A stretch of DNA of 64,000 nucleotides from Pseudomonas sp. Bc-h (GTDB lineage: Bacteria; Pseudomonadota; Gammaproteobacteria; Pseudomonadales; Pseudomonadaceae), in contig NZ_MUIN01000001.1 in assembly GCF_002080045.1 (NCBI RefSeq), positions 1 through 64,000 of the forward strand, given 5' to 3'. Of the stretch, positions 26,929 to 36,432 are shown piece by piece. The translations under genes and the position numbers were made by a program. Under the pieces are notes generated by a model, which was given only the letters and a program-made list of their open reading frames with translations, had not been told where the DNA came from and made no database searches. Within the stretch, counting starts at the first letter, position 1; the number at the start of each line of letters is the position of its first letter.

Positions 26929-28464
26929 TTACCTGGCAACCAGAATCGATGTGCCGGTCATTTCTTTCGGAATGTCCATGCCCAGCAGCGTCAGCATTGT
27001 CGGTGCGACGTCTGCAAGAACACCGCCTTCACGGACTTTCAGGTCACGCTTGCCAACGTAGACGAACGGCACCGGCTCAGTGGTGTGAGCAGTATGCGGC
27101 TGATGGGTTTTCTCGTCGGTCATCTGCTCGACGTTGCCGTGGTCGGCGGTGATCAGCGCTTCGCCGCCGACCTTTTCCAGGGCTTCGGTGATGCGCCCGA
27201 CGCACACGTCCAGGCATTCGACGGCTTTGATCGCGGCTTCCATGATGCCGCTGTGGCCGACCATGTCGCCGTTGGCATAGTTGACGACAATCACGTCGAA
27301 ACGCTGGTTTTCGATGGCGTCGACGATCTTGTCAGTGACTTCCGGGGCGCTCATTTCCGGCTGCAGGTCGTAGGTCGCGACTTTCGGCGAAGGAATCAGG
27401 ATGCGCTGTTCACCTTCGAACGGCTCTTCACGGCCACCTGAGAAGAAGAAGGTCACGTGGGCGTATTTCTCGGTTTCGGCGATGCGCAGTTGGGTCTTGC
27501 CGTTTTTCGCCAGGTATTCGCCGAGCACGTTGTCCAGGCTGCCTTTGACGAACGCGGCAGGCGCGTGGATGCTCGCGGCGTATTGGGTCAGCATCACGAA
27601 GCCGGCGAGTTTTGGCTGGCGGGCGCGGGCGAAGTCCTTGAAATCGTCTTCGACGAACACGCGGGTCAGTTCGCGGGCGCGGTCGGCACGGAAGTTCATG
27701 AACACCACGGCGTCGCCGTCTTCGACTTTCACTTGCTCGCCGATGCAGGTGGCTTTGACGAACTCGTCGTTCTCGCCACGCTCGTAGGCGGCGTCCACGC
27801 CTGCCTTGGCGGTGTCAGCCTGGAATTCGGATTTGCCGTCAACGATCAGGTTGTAGGCGGACTCGACGCGGTCCCAACGGTTGTCGCGATCCATGGCGAA
27901 GTACCGGCCGATGATCGTGGCAGTGCGACCCTTGCCCAGACGCTTGTAGGCGGTTTCCATGGTGTCGAGGTATTGATGCGCGCTGCGCGGCGGGGTGTCG
28001 CGGCCATCGAGGAAGGCGTGCAGATAGATCTTGTCGGCGCCACGTTTGGCAGCCAGCTCGACCATCGCTACCAGGTGGTCTTCATGGCTGTGAACACCAC
28101 CGTCGGACAGCAGACCCAGGATGTGCACGGCCTTGCCGTCGCCTACCGCCTGGTCCACGGCCTTGCAGATGGCCGCGTTCTCGAAGAACTCGCCGTCCTT
28201 GATCGCCTTGGTCACTCGAGTGAAATCCTGATACACCACGCGCCCGGCACCCAGGTTCATGTGGCCGACTTCGGAGTTGCCCATCTGCCCGTCGGGCAGA
28301 CCGACGTCCATGCCGGAACCGGAAATCAGGCCGTTGGGCATGGTCTTATAGAGGCGATCGAAGACCGGCATCTTCGCTTCGTAGACCGCATTGCCGTCGT
28401 GGCTGTCGCTGTGACCGAAGCCGTCCAGGATGATCAGAACCAGAGGTTTAGGCGTGGTAGTCAT
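26929..28464 (-). CDS. gpmI: 2,3-bisphosphoglycerate-independent phosphoglycerate mutase
   Basis: A 511-residue protein started at the ATG at 28464; 19 in-frame upstream codons lack family similarity. [11 protein letters not shown] provides the N-terminal metal-binding Asp, and the phosphorylated Ser lies in [25 protein letters not shown] and [13 protein letters not shown] carry further metal ligands. It interconverts 3- and 2-phosphoglycerate using Mn2+. It is divergent from the rhodanese gene and separated from it by 145 bp. Confidence 0.95.
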   Translation of the reverse strand: MTTTPKPLVLIILDGFGHSDSHDGNAVYEAKMPVFDRLYKTMPNGLISGSGMDVGLPDGQMGNSEVGHMNLGAGRVVYQDFTRVTKAIKDGEFFENAAICKAVDQAVGDGKAVHILGLLSDGGVHSHEDHLVAMVELAAKRGADKIYLHAFLDGRDTPPRSAHQYLDTMETAYKRLGKGRTATIIGRYFAMDRDNRWDRVESAYNLIVDGKSEFQADTAKAGVDAAYERGENDEFVKATCIGEQVKVEDGDAVVFMNFRADRARELTRVFVEDDFKDFARARQPKLAGFVMLTQYAASIHAPAAFVKGSLDNVLGEYLAKNGKTQLRIAETEKYAHVTFFFSGGREEPFEGEQRILIPSPKVATYDLQPEMSAPEVTDKIVDAIENQRFDVIVVNYANGDMVGHSGIMEAAIKAVECLDVCVGRITEALEKVGGEALITADHGNVEQMTDEKTHQPHTAHTTEPVPFVYVGKRDLKVREGGVLADVAPTMLTLLGMDIPKEMTGTSILVAR

Positions 28465-28550
28465 GAATCCCACTCTTGGTGAAAAGGTGAAGTAGAGAAA
28501 AGATCGCCAGTTTAAGGACAAGTTCAGACGGCGTCACTGCCGTACGGGCT

Positions 28551-28578
28551 TTGGCCGACCTTGGGTGCTGTGTATACT
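28551..28578 (+). promoter_or_regulatory. Sigma-70 promoter of the rhodanese-grxC-secB operon
   Basis: TTGGCC (28551-28556) and TATACT (28573-28578) are 16 bases apart with TG before the -10 box. Transcription would start about 25 bases before the first start codon. Confidence 0.6.
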
Positions 28579-28609
28579 GGCCGACATTTTAACGCCCTGG
28601 AACCTAATG

Positions 28610-29023
28610 ATGGTTGATCACCTGATTGCATTTGCCACTAATCACTATTTGATCTCTGGCGCTTTCGTCATCCTGTTGGCACTGCTGATCGCGACAGAAC
28701 TCAACAAGGGCGGCAAAAGCCTGAGCACAGGTGAGCTGACCGCCATGGTCAACCGCGACGAGGCCGTTGTCATCGACGTGCGTCCCAAGAAGGACTACGC
28801 CAGCGGGCACATTGTCGGCGCCCTGAGTTTCCCTCAGGACAAAGTCATGACGCGCACTGCGGAGCTTGAAAAGTACAAGCCCAAGACACTGATCATCGTC
28901 GACGCCGCCGGCCAGCACGCAGGGCACGTGGCCAGCGAACTGCTCAAGGCAGGCTTCTCCGCAGCCAAACTGTCGGGTGGCGTTTCGTCGTGGCGCGGTG
29001 ACAACCTGCCGCTGGTGAAGTGA
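28610..29023 (+). CDS. Membrane-anchored rhodanese-like protein lacking the active-site Cys
   Basis: A 137-residue protein started at the ATG at 28610; another ATG three bases upstream is also possible. One N-terminal membrane segment (LISGAFVILLALLIATE) precedes a rhodanese domain with VIDVRPKKDYASGHIVGALSFP. In catalytic rhodaneses the loop is CXXGXRS. Here it reads DAAGQHAGHVASEL, with Asp in place of Cys. The enzyme is therefore probably catalytically inactive as a sulfurtransferase. It begins an operon with grxC and secB. E. coli yibN holds the equivalent position. Confidence 0.88.
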   Translation: MVDHLIAFATNHYLISGAFVILLALLIATELNKGGKSLSTGELTAMVNRDEAVVIDVRPKKDYASGHIVGALSFPQDKVMTRTAELEKYKPKTLIIVDAAGQHAGHVASELLKAGFSAAKLSGGVSSWRGDNLPLVK

Positions 29024-29024
29024 A

Positions 29025-29279
29025 ATGGCTGAAGTCGTCGTCTACTCCAGCGATTATTGCCCTTACTGCTCTCGTGCCAAGTACCTGCTCGAGAGCAAGA
29101 GCGTCGACTTCGAGGAAATCAAGGTCGACGGCAAGCCACAGATTCGCGCTGAAATGACCAAAAAGGCCGGGCGCACGTCAGTTCCGCAGATCTGGATCGG
29201 CTCGGTCCATGTCGGCGGTTGCGACGATCTGTTCGCGCTGGAGCGCGCTGGCAAGCTCGACGCACTGTTGAGCGCCTGA
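29025..29279 (+). CDS. grxC: Glutaredoxin 3
   Basis: An 84-residue glutaredoxin with dithiol active site CPYC (residues 11-14), the cis-Pro loop in RTSVPQIWIG and the GSH-binding GGCDD. It reduces disulfides with glutathione in the cytoplasm. It starts 1 bp after the rhodanese stop and is followed by secB after 45 bp. Confidence 0.95.
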   Translation: MAEVVVYSSDYCPYCSRAKYLLESKSVDFEEIKVDGKPQIRAEMTKKAGRTSVPQIWIGSVHVGGCDDLFALERAGKLDALLSA

Positions 29280-29324
29280 ATTCGAACCCTACATACAAGA
29301 CCTTAAAAGTAAGAAGGATCTGAG

Positions 29325-29816
29325 ATGACCGATCAAACGAATAACGGCGCCACTTCCAACGAAGAAGCTCCACAGTTCTCCCTGCAACGCATCTACGTTC
29401 GTGACCTGTCCTTCGAAGCGCCGAAAAGCCCGGCGATCTTCCGTCAGGAGTGGACTCCAAGCGTTGGCCTGGACCTGAACACCCGTCAGAAGCAGCTGGA
29501 AAACGATTTCTACGAGGTCGTGCTGACCCTGTCGGTCGAAGTGAAGAACGGCGACGAAATCGCCTTCATCGCTGAAGTTCAGCAAGCCGGTATCTTCCTG
29601 ATCAAGGGCCTGGACGCGGCTTCCATGAGCCACACCCTGGGCGCGTTCTGCCCGAATATCCTGTTCCCGTACGCGCGCGAAACCATCGACAGTCTGGTTG
29701 TTCGCGGTTCGTTCCCGGCGTTGATGCTGGCTCCGGTGAACTTCGATGCCCTGTACGCTCAAGAGCTGCAGCGCATGCAGGAAGCTGGCGAAACGCCGAC
29801 TCCTACCGTTCAGTAA
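29325..29816 (+). CDS. secB: Protein-export chaperone SecB
   Basis: A 163-residue protein with family landmarks [38 protein letters not shown] and a [24 protein letters not shown] core. Length matches the family. SecB tetramers hold precursors unfolded and hand them to SecA. AAGAAGGA upstream fits the start. Confidence 0.96.
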   Translation: MTDQTNNGATSNEEAPQFSLQRIYVRDLSFEAPKSPAIFRQEWTPSVGLDLNTRQKQLENDFYEVVLTLSVEVKNGDEIAFIAEVQQAGIFLIKGLDAASMSHTLGAFCPNILFPYARETIDSLVVRGSFPALMLAPVNFDALYAQELQRMQEAGETPTPTVQ

Positions 29817-29833
29817 GCGTTGTTGCCTGAATG

Positions 29834-29864
29834 AAAAAAGCGCCTGTGATGGGCGCTTTTTTTA
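29834..29864 (+). terminator. Terminator after secB
   Basis: AGCGCC and GGCGCT form a stem with a six-base loop, flanked by A and T runs. It can act on both strands, here between secB and the convergent trmL. Confidence 0.85.
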
Positions 29865-29911
29865 TGTGGACGACGTACGTCCCCTGTTACAGCACGGGGT
29901 ACGTGCTGCTG

Positions 29912-30367
29912 TCATTTGAAGCCTAACTGCCGCCAACCCTCATAAACCGCAACGGCCACGGTGTTCGACAGGTTCAAACTTCGGCAACCTTCACGCATGG
30001 GCAGACGCAGCCGTTGGTCGCTGGACAGCGGGTCTAGCACCTCGGGCGGCAGGCCACGGCTTTCCGGGCCGAAGACAAAGGCGTCGCCTTCCTGAAACGC
30101 CACATCGTGGAAGGGCTTCGAGCCCTTTGTGGTAAAAGCGAACAGCCGCGGGTGGCCAATGCTTTCCAGGCAACTGGCCAGATCGGCATGACGATGCAGC
30201 GTCGCGTACTCGTGGTAATCGAGCCCGGCGCGGCGCAGGCGCTTGTCATCCAGCTCGAAGCCTAGCGGCTCGATCAAATGCAGGTCGCAGCCACTGTTGG
30301 CGCAGAGCCTGATGATGTTGCCGGTATTCGGCGGAATTTCTGGTTGAAAAAGGATCACGTGAAACAT
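29912..30367 (-). CDS. trmL: tRNA (cytidine/uridine-34-2'-O)-methyltransferase
   Basis: A 151-residue SPOUT enzyme started at the ATG at 30367. MFHVILFQPEIPPNTGNIIR is the family start; the trefoil-knot motifs are FVFGPESRGLP and LRLPMREGCRSLNLSNTVAV. Length matches E. coli TrmL (157). It methylates the wobble ribose of tRNA-Leu isoacceptors. Confidence 0.93.
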   Translation of the reverse strand: MFHVILFQPEIPPNTGNIIRLCANSGCDLHLIEPLGFELDDKRLRRAGLDYHEYATLHRHADLASCLESIGHPRLFAFTTKGSKPFHDVAFQEGDAFVFGPESRGLPPEVLDPLSSDQRLRLPMREGCRSLNLSNTVAVAVYEGWRQLGFK

Positions 30368-30392
30368 GCACGGCTCCGAACATAAGGACGGG

Positions 30393-30809
30393 ATGCATTC
30401 TACCCCTGAAGAGGACCCGAGACCGAAGCTGTGGCCGCGGTTTTTGGGCTCTATCGCGATTGTCGGGTTAATGGTCGGTTTGATGATAGGTCGGCTGACC
30501 ACGCCAGACCCCATCGAACTGCAGCGCATCGAAGCGCTCCCCGACGGCGTAGCGGTGTGGTTCAACCGCGAGCCGCAGCTGCATGGCGAAATCATCGACG
30601 GTGCGGTAGCACTGCTTTTCAATGCTCAGGGTACGGCACAACGGGGTGAGTTGAAGCTCGCGAGCGCAAGAGACGTGCGCTGGAGAGTGCAGAAAACCGA
30701 TAAGGGATTGTTGCTGAACCTGCTGGCGGCCCGTCCGTTGCGCGGTGAGTGGCACGGCGCAACTCAGGACGGGCGCTGGAGACTCGAGGTGAATCTCCGA
30801 GAGGAATAA
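30393..30809 (+). CDS. Small inner-membrane protein of unknown function
   Basis: A 138-residue protein started at the ATG at 30393, which follows AAGGACGG; an ATG at 30366 in the same frame overlaps the trmL start. One membrane segment (FLGSIAIVGLMVGLMIG) is preceded by a proline-rich, charged head. The rest is predicted periplasmic. No domain recognised. It lies head to head with trmL. Confidence 0.7.
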   Translation: MHSTPEEDPRPKLWPRFLGSIAIVGLMVGLMIGRLTTPDPIELQRIEALPDGVAVWFNREPQLHGEIIDGAVALLFNAQGTAQRGELKLASARDVRWRVQKTDKGLLLNLLAARPLRGEWHGATQDGRWRLEVNLREE

Positions 30810-31154
30810 AAGAGGGGAATCCCCGGCCTGCCTGTACCAAGGTCCCCAAAACTGGTGATAGTTAACTTATTGCAGAGCGCGTGCCAGTTTTGGGAAATCG
30901 CCGTAGGAATTTTCTAAACATCCCTGAGACGCCCGATTTACAGCCTGTTAATCGAGGTTGCTGCGGTGAAAGCCGTTTGCTGTTTCGTATCAGCTTTCAG
31001 ATTTGAGTATTTCTTGATCGGTTTTGCACGCTATTCGCGCATTTTTGGGGCTAGCCTAACCAAAGTGATGCACTCAGCCGTTCAAACTTCTCTAATGACC
31101 TCTGCACCCTGCTCTACAGATGGTTATCTCGCAGCCTTGCGGTCTTCCCCAAGA
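30810..31154. other. Intergenic region with a long inverted repeat
   Basis: This 345-bp gap lies between two convergent genes and carries no convincing coding frame. The arms CCCAAAACTGG (30845-30855) and CCAGTTTTGGG (30884-30894) are perfect complements separated by 28 bases that include GTTAAC. Confidence 0.55.
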
Positions 31155-31796
31155 TTAAAACGGCACATCTCCCAGAATCGTCGCTCGATGCATCACCCGG
31201 CGTTGAGGCCGATAGTCGTCCACCGCGTAATGCTGGGTCACACGGTTATCCCACATAGCGACGTCGTTTTCCTGCCAGCGCCAGCGGATGGTGAACTCGG
31301 GGCGCGTGGCATGAGCGAACAGCAATTTCAGAATCGCTTCACTTTCCGCAGGCTCCAGTTCATTGACGCGCGAGGTGAAGCCATCGTTGACGAACAGCGC
31401 CTTGCGACCGCTCACGGGATGCGTGCGAATGACTGGATGCGACAGCGGCGGGTTACGACGGCGGGTTTCTTCCCAGCGCGCCAGGTCTTGCGCAGTGCTG
31501 CCAAAACGTTCGACTGGAAAAGACCGGGTGAAATCGTGCGTGGCGGTCAGGCCGTCGAGCAGGATTTGCAGCGCCCTGGACAGCGCTTCGAATGCCGCAA
31601 TCCCGCTGGCCCACAAGGTATCGCCACCATAGGCCGGTAACTGTTTGGCACTCAGCACGGCACCCATCGCAGGCGTCGGCAGGAAGGTCACGTCGGTGTG
31701 CCAGATGGCGTTGTCGCGGACATCGGTCAGCGCGGTGTCGAGCACCATGATTTCTGGTTGTTCCGGCACGTTGGGGTAGATCGGGTGAACGTGCGG
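31155..31796 (-). pseudogene. tauD: Taurine dioxygenase TauD, 5' truncated
   Basis: The remaining 213 codons give a clear TauD C-terminus: [21 protein letters not shown] with the metal-binding HxD, ERFG and [14 protein letters not shown] with the 2-oxoglutarate-binding Arg, and [12 protein letters not shown] with the second His. The family is about 277 residues long and about 65-70 N-terminal residues are missing. The only start codon available is a TTG at 31797-31799 without a ribosome site, and the frame runs straight out of tauC. TauD normally oxidises taurine, releasing sulfite. It is very unlikely to be made in active form. Confidence 0.85.
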
Positions 31797-32292
31797 CAAT
31801 CGGCGCGAAGATCGCCAGATAAATCAGCAGCACCTTGGAGAACTCGCCGATGCCGCACCAGATCACGATCAGTGGCAGGTAAGCCAACGGCGGAATCGGG
31901 CGGTAGAACTCGATAAGCGGATCAAAAATGCCGCGAGCGATCCGGTTATGGCCGATGGCGATACCCACCGGAATTGCGGTCAATACAGCGAAGCCCAAGG
32001 CCAGGCCGATGCGCTGAAGACTCGCGCCCAGATGCTGCCAGAGCGTGGACTCCATATAGCCTTTGGTCATCAGCAACCAGGCTTTTTCCAGCACCGCTGA
32101 AGGTGGCGGCAGGAACAGCGGCTCGATCCACTCAAACGCCGTCACCAGCCACCAAGTGGCAAGCAGGAAGGCGAGGGTCAGTACGCTGATCGCGCGCGTG
32201 CTCAGTTGAATGCGAGGAGAGGGCTTTGGCGCCTTCTTCTCGGTTGGTGAGATCAGGGTTTCAGTCGCCGGAGCCGATTGATAGTTGCTCAT
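31797..32292 (-). pseudogene. tauC: Taurine ABC permease TauC, 3' truncated by a deletion into tauD
   Basis: The first 165 codons are normal TauC, through [23 protein letters not shown] with several membrane segments. Directly after ATT GCC the sequence becomes that of tauD codon 70 or so, one base out of phase. Translation continues as unrelated residues ([19 protein letters not shown]) to 31453, so a 279-residue chimera could be made, but the last third of TauC including the expected EAA loop that docks the ATPase is missing. Full TauC is about 275 residues. The start overlaps the tauB stop by 4 bp. Confidence 0.85.
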
Positions 32293-33080
32293 GCCCTTTG
32301 CTCCGCAATGGCTTGGCGCTGAGAGAACACCCGCTCCAGAACGTGTTCGCGGGTTTCAATGAATCGAGGATCGGACTTGATCGCCCGCGCCGATTCCCCT
32401 GCGCTGTAGCGCTGGCCGAAGTCGAGCTTGAGGTGCTCGACGATCTGGCCGGGGTTGGGCGCCAGCAGGATCAGGTCGGTGGCGAGGAATACCGCTTCTT
32501 CGATGTCGTGGGTAATCAGGAACACTGGCTTGGCGCTGCGTTGCCAGACCTGCAGCAGCAGCTCCTGCATCTGTTCACGAGTGAAGGCATCCAGCGCGCC
32601 GAAAGGCTCGTCCATCAGCAGGACGCGTGGATCGGCGGCCAGCGCGCGGGCCAGCCCGACACGTTGCTTTTGCCCGCCGGACAATTGCCATATACGACGG
32701 TTCTCGAACCCAGCCAGATCCACCAGCGCGAGCATTTCCCGCGCCTTGGCTTCACGTTGTGCGCGAGGTACGCCTGCCAGTTCCAGTCCGAAACCCACGT
32801 TGGCCAGCACGTCTTGCCAAGGCAGCAGGGCATCGTCCTGGAAAACCACTCCGCGCTCCGCGCTCGGACCTTTCACCGGTACGTTGTCGAGGGTAATGCG
32901 ACCGGCGCTCGGTTCGACGAAACCCGCGATCAGGTTCAGCAGCGAAGTCTTGCCGCTGCCGGATGGGCCGAGGGCGACCAGCAGCTGCTGCGGGCCGAGG
33001 CTCAGGGAAATGTCCGACAGCACCGGCTCGGCCGCACCGGGATACTGTGCGCAGATGCGCTCCAGCTGTAACAAGGCCAT
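32289..33080 (-). CDS. tauB: Taurine ABC transporter ATPase
   Basis: A 263-residue ATPase. Walker A is GPSGSGKTS, the signature is [15 protein letters not shown], Walker B is [13 protein letters not shown] and the H-loop is in [11 protein letters not shown]. The start at 33080 follows GGAGT. It is intact, but its permease partner tauC is truncated, so it has no obvious channel to power unless it serves another sulfonate permease such as SsuC. Confidence 0.92.
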   Translation of the reverse strand: MALLQLERICAQYPGAAEPVLSDISLSLGPQQLLVALGPSGSGKTSLLNLIAGFVEPSAGRITLDNVPVKGPSAERGVVFQDDALLPWQDVLANVGFGLELAGVPRAQREAKAREMLALVDLAGFENRRIWQLSGGQKQRVGLARALAADPRVLLMDEPFGALDAFTREQMQELLLQVWQRSAKPVFLITHDIEEAVFLATDLILLAPNPGQIVEHLKLDFGQRYSAGESARAIKSDPRFIETREHVLERVFSQRQAIAEQRA

Positions 33081-33110
33081 GGCGATGACTCCGCTTCTAT
33101 ATATAGAGGG

Positions 33111-34088
33111 TTACTGAGTGACGAACTTGTCGCTGACGTAAGGCGTGTAGTCAGCCAGCACTGCATCGACCTTGCCTTGCTCTTTGAGGAACGCGGCGGT
33201 CTTGCCGATGGCTTCGGTCGTCGGTGCGCCAAGTTCTTTCACCTGGTCGGTAGCCAGTGGATAGACGTTGCCTTGCAGCAAGCCGGGAATGTCATCGGAT
33301 TTGGCGCCGGACAGTTTCACCAGTTTGTCGACGTTGCCGCTGCTGGCGAGCCACGCGGCCGGGTCTTTGCGGTAGTCGGCGTAGGCATCGAGCGTGGTCT
33401 TGGCGAAGGCTTTGACGATTTCAGGATGCTTGTCGGCGAAGTCCTTGCGCACGATCCAGGCGTCGAAGGTAGGTGCGCCGATCTTGGCCAGTTCACCCGA
33501 GGTAATCAGCACCTTGCCGGTTTCCTTAGCGACGCCCAGAGCCGGGTCCCAGACATACGTGGCGTCGATATCACCGCGTTTCCAGGCCGCCGCAATGGCA
33601 GGCGGCGCGAGGTTGAGGATGGTCACTTTCGCCGGGTCGATGTTCCAGTGCTTGAGGGCTGCGAGCAGGCTGTAGTGGCCGGTGGAAACGAAGGGAACCG
33701 CGATTTTCTTGCCGATGAGGTCTTGCGGGCCATTGATGCCGGAACCGTTGCGAGCGACCAGCGCCTCAGCTGCACCGATCTGCGTCGCGATCAGAAAGGT
33801 TTCCACGGGCAGCTTGCGGGTCGCAGCTGCCGTCAGCGGGCTTGACCCCAGGTAACCGATTTGCACGTCACCTGAGGCGATGGCGGTGATGACGTCTGCG
33901 CCGTTATCGAACTTGCGCCAGGAAATTTTCGAGCCCGTAGCCTTTTCATAGGCTCCGTCAGCTTGAGCGACTTTGGCCGGGTCCACAGTGGTCTGGTAAG
34001 CGACGGTGAAATCAGCCGCCTGCACCAGCAATGCAGAGCCTGCCAGCGAGAGAGCAGCCAACAGACGAAGAGGGTTGAGCAGTTTCAT
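33111..34088 (-). CDS. tauA: Periplasmic taurine-binding protein
   Basis: A 325-residue protein started at the ATG at 34088 (GGAGCG upstream), giving the signal peptide KLLNPLRLLAALSLAGSALL; the frame continues 23 codons upstream without signal features. DFTVAYQTTVDPAKVAQADG and SGDVQIGYLGSSPLTAAATR identify TauA. It binds taurine in the periplasm. First gene of the tauABCD operon, with an 818-bp region upstream. Confidence 0.93.
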   Translation of the reverse strand: MKLLNPLRLLAALSLAGSALLVQAADFTVAYQTTVDPAKVAQADGAYEKATGSKISWRKFDNGADVITAIASGDVQIGYLGSSPLTAAATRKLPVETFLIATQIGAAEALVARNGSGINGPQDLIGKKIAVPFVSTGHYSLLAALKHWNIDPAKVTILNLAPPAIAAAWKRGDIDATYVWDPALGVAKETGKVLITSGELAKIGAPTFDAWIVRKDFADKHPEIVKAFAKTTLDAYADYRKDPAAWLASSGNVDKLVKLSGAKSDDIPGLLQGNVYPLATDQVKELGAPTTEAIGKTAAFLKEQGKVDAVLADYTPYVSDKFVTQ

Positions 34089-34906
34089 GGTGACGCTCCG
34101 AATCAAGGCAGACCGAGGACTGAATGCTGCGGAGCGTAAATGATCTAAGAAACGCAAAATAAATAACTTTTTTGCATGAGCTTAGAGTGGATTTCTCAGG
34201 TTCCAGATGGAGCAGGATCGCAAAAACGAAAAAAGGTCTGGGGCTGCTGCGACCGTTCATCTGAATGTCACATTTTGTAAATACGATCTGCACGCTCGCT
34301 GTGGCGGAGGGTTTTGGCCCTGAGCGCTGTGAGCCGCAATTATCGTGGCTGGCGCCGATGTCACGAGGGATTTTCTGCGGAGCATTCAGCGTAGCTGACT
34401 TTCAACAGTTAACTGACGAGTGATTATCGCCGCTGTCGAGGAAAATGACGGATAGCAGGGTGACAACGGTAACAAATACGTCTACGCCGCTACTAATTTG
34501 TTTATTTTCAAAGGCTTGAGTTCGTAATTCTCACCTTGTTTCGTAGGCCGACAGTGACTGAGCGGTCTGGTTCCGGTCGTACGATGTGGCAAAACATATC
34601 GATCTGACGAACGGAGTAGAAATATTTTTTGGGAATTAGGTAAAGACGCCGATACACTCCGCAACGGACGGCTGAAACGGCTTGTGACATATAACTGCTT
34701 GGCATAAAAGCAGGTCTACAAAGTCTTTTTAGGTTTAAAGGATTTCCCTTAACTTGCAGCCAGTGGGAAGCGCGGTCTAGTCAATTAGTCTTGGGTCCAT
34801 TGACTCTCTGAGTCCGGTCCGGTGCTAATCGCGCATCCGCGGTCTTGAGCCTCCCGGCACAGGGCCAACGAACTACAAAAATTAGATTCAAGAGGAGCGA
34901 AACACA
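34089..34906. other. Divergent regulatory region between tauA and the OprD-family porin
   Basis: An unusually long 818-bp gap between outward-facing genes. I see no convincing gene. Near tauA the sequence is AT-rich (around 34140-34200), which would suit a CysB-type sulfur-responsive promoter, though I cannot identify a binding site with confidence. AGAGGAGCG at 34891-34900 is the ribosome site of the porin gene. Confidence 0.5.
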
Positions 34907-36286
34907 ATGAAGAAGTCCACCCTGGCCTTGGCCGTATATGCAGGTGTAATGGCCACTCAGGCTGGTGCAGCTGGTTTCCTGGAAGACAGCAAGGCAACCC
35001 TCAGTTCCCGTACCCTGTACTTCGAACAAGATCCACGCGAGCCATCTTCCTCTGGTGCTAAAGGTCAAGACCAACGCCAGACCACTCAAGGCTTCCTGTT
35101 CAACTTTATCTCGGGTTACACCCCTGGCACCGTAGGCTTCGGTCTCGATGTGCAAGGCATGTACGGTATCAACCTGAGCGGTGGTATCGACAACCGCGCG
35201 GCCAACGGTAGCACTGCCAACACCGTTTCGCCGACCAGCTCCGACGGTACTCCACAGCACGACTGGGCACGCGCCGGTGCCAACGCCAAGGTCAAGATCT
35301 CCAAGACCGAGCTGAAGATCGGTAACGCGCTGCAGCCAAACCTGCCGATCCTGGTATCGAACGACGGTCGTCTGCTGCCGCAAACCTTCGAAGGTGGCAT
35401 CGTCACTTCCAAGGACATCGACAGCCTGACACTGACTGCCGGTAAGCTGACCAAGGCCGCTGGCCGTGCTTCCACCAACTACGACAACCTGTCGGTTGCG
35501 GGTGGCACCAAGGGCTCCAACAACTTCCAGTTCGCCGGTGCTGACTACAAGCTCACCAAAGACCTGACCCTGCAGTACTACTACGCCAACCTGGAAGACT
35601 ATTACAAGCAGCACTTCTTCGGTTTGCTGCACGTTCTGCCAATCGGTGAAGACCAGTCGTTCAAAACCGACCTGCGTTACTTCCACAGCACATCCGATGG
35701 CAAGAACTCCCAGACCGACAACGTTGGCTACCGTCTGACCGGCAACGGTTACTCCGGTACTGGTAACGACACCGGCGAGATCGACAACGATCTGTGGACC
35801 GCAATGTTCACCTATACCCTGGGTGGCCATGCGTTCATGTTGGGTTACCAGGCTTCCAGCGACAGCGGTGCCATGCCGATCATCAACAACGGCAGCGTTG
35901 TCGACGGTCGTGGTCGTAACGAAGGTGAAGGTGGTAACTCCGTTTACCTGTTCACCGACAGCATGATCACCAACTTCACCCGCGCCGGTGAGAAGACCAA
36001 GTTCGGTCAGTACTCGTACGACTTCGCACGCGTGGGTGTTCCTGGCCTGAAAGCTGCGATCGCTTACCTGTACGGTGATCAGATCCGCACCAGCGCCACC
36101 GGTGGTCGTGGCACTGAGTGGGAACGCGACATGCGTATCGACTACGTCTTCCAGGACAGCTTCCTGAAAGGCTTTGGCGTTACCGTTCGCCGTGCCAACC
36201 TGCGTTCTGACAGCGATCTGTATCCGCTGCAGCAGAACGTCGATCAGACTCGTGTGATCCTCAACTACACCTACGCTTTCAAATAA
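34907..36286 (+). CDS. OprD-family outer-membrane porin
   Basis: A 459-residue protein with a signal peptide (KKSTLALAVYAGVMATQAGA). The mature start GFLEDSKATLSSRTLYF is the OprD/OccD signature. Alternating aromatic beta strands and a C-terminal strand ending YTYAFK with a terminal aromatic-Lys fit an 18-stranded barrel. OprD-family porins pass basic amino acids or carboxylates; the position between tau and ssu suggests sulfonate or related anion uptake, which is inference. Followed by a strong terminator. Confidence 0.9.
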   Translation: MKKSTLALAVYAGVMATQAGAAGFLEDSKATLSSRTLYFEQDPREPSSSGAKGQDQRQTTQGFLFNFISGYTPGTVGFGLDVQGMYGINLSGGIDNRAANGSTANTVSPTSSDGTPQHDWARAGANAKVKISKTELKIGNALQPNLPILVSNDGRLLPQTFEGGIVTSKDIDSLTLTAGKLTKAAGRASTNYDNLSVAGGTKGSNNFQFAGADYKLTKDLTLQYYYANLEDYYKQHFFGLLHVLPIGEDQSFKTDLRYFHSTSDGKNSQTDNVGYRLTGNGYSGTGNDTGEIDNDLWTAMFTYTLGGHAFMLGYQASSDSGAMPIINNGSVVDGRGRNEGEGGNSVYLFTDSMITNFTRAGEKTKFGQYSYDFARVGVPGLKAAIAYLYGDQIRTSATGGRGTEWERDMRIDYVFQDSFLKGFGVTVRRANLRSDSDLYPLQQNVDQTRVILNYTYAFK

Positions 36287-36305
36287 GCGTCGAGTTGTTA
36301 AGTTG

Positions 36306-36336
36306 AAAAAAACCCCGCTTCGGCGGGGTTTTTTTA
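36306..36336 (+). terminator. Terminator after the porin gene
   Basis: AACCCCGC, a TTCG loop and GCGGGGTT form a tight stem followed by a run of T. It starts about 20 bp after the stop codon. Confidence 0.92.
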
Positions 36337-36405
36337 TGCCTGGCGAACCGTGATCCAGCCTTGAAATGAACGATCTGCGGCAAAAAACCGACCGTTCCAT
36401 TGCAT

Positions 36406-36432
36406 ATTCATTTTGGTGCTAACCAAATGAAT
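36406..36432. promoter_or_regulatory. Inverted repeat upstream of ssuA
   Basis: ATTCATTTTGGT and ACCAAATGAAT are complementary except for one extra T, with a four-base centre. It lies about 145 bp before ssuA in AT-rich DNA, a sensible place for a sulfur-status regulator site. Confidence 0.45.

Noticed and set aside
27457..28482. A 341-codon plus-strand frame opposite gpmI
   Set aside because: Shadow frame; gpmI on the minus strand has all catalytic motifs.
31453..32292. The 279-codon frame as an intact TauC
   Set aside because: Its length is right only by accident. Residues after 165 are tauD read out of frame and have no permease features.
34482..34705. Small minus-strand frames upstream of the porin gene
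   Set aside because: Short, without ribosome sites or protein features; better read as promoter DNA.
34781..36400. A 539-codon open frame on the minus strand opposite the OprD-family porin
   Set aside because: It mirrors the codon bias of the porin gene, starts inside a terminator region, has no ribosome site and lacks recognisable protein features. The plus-strand porin has a signal peptide and family motifs.
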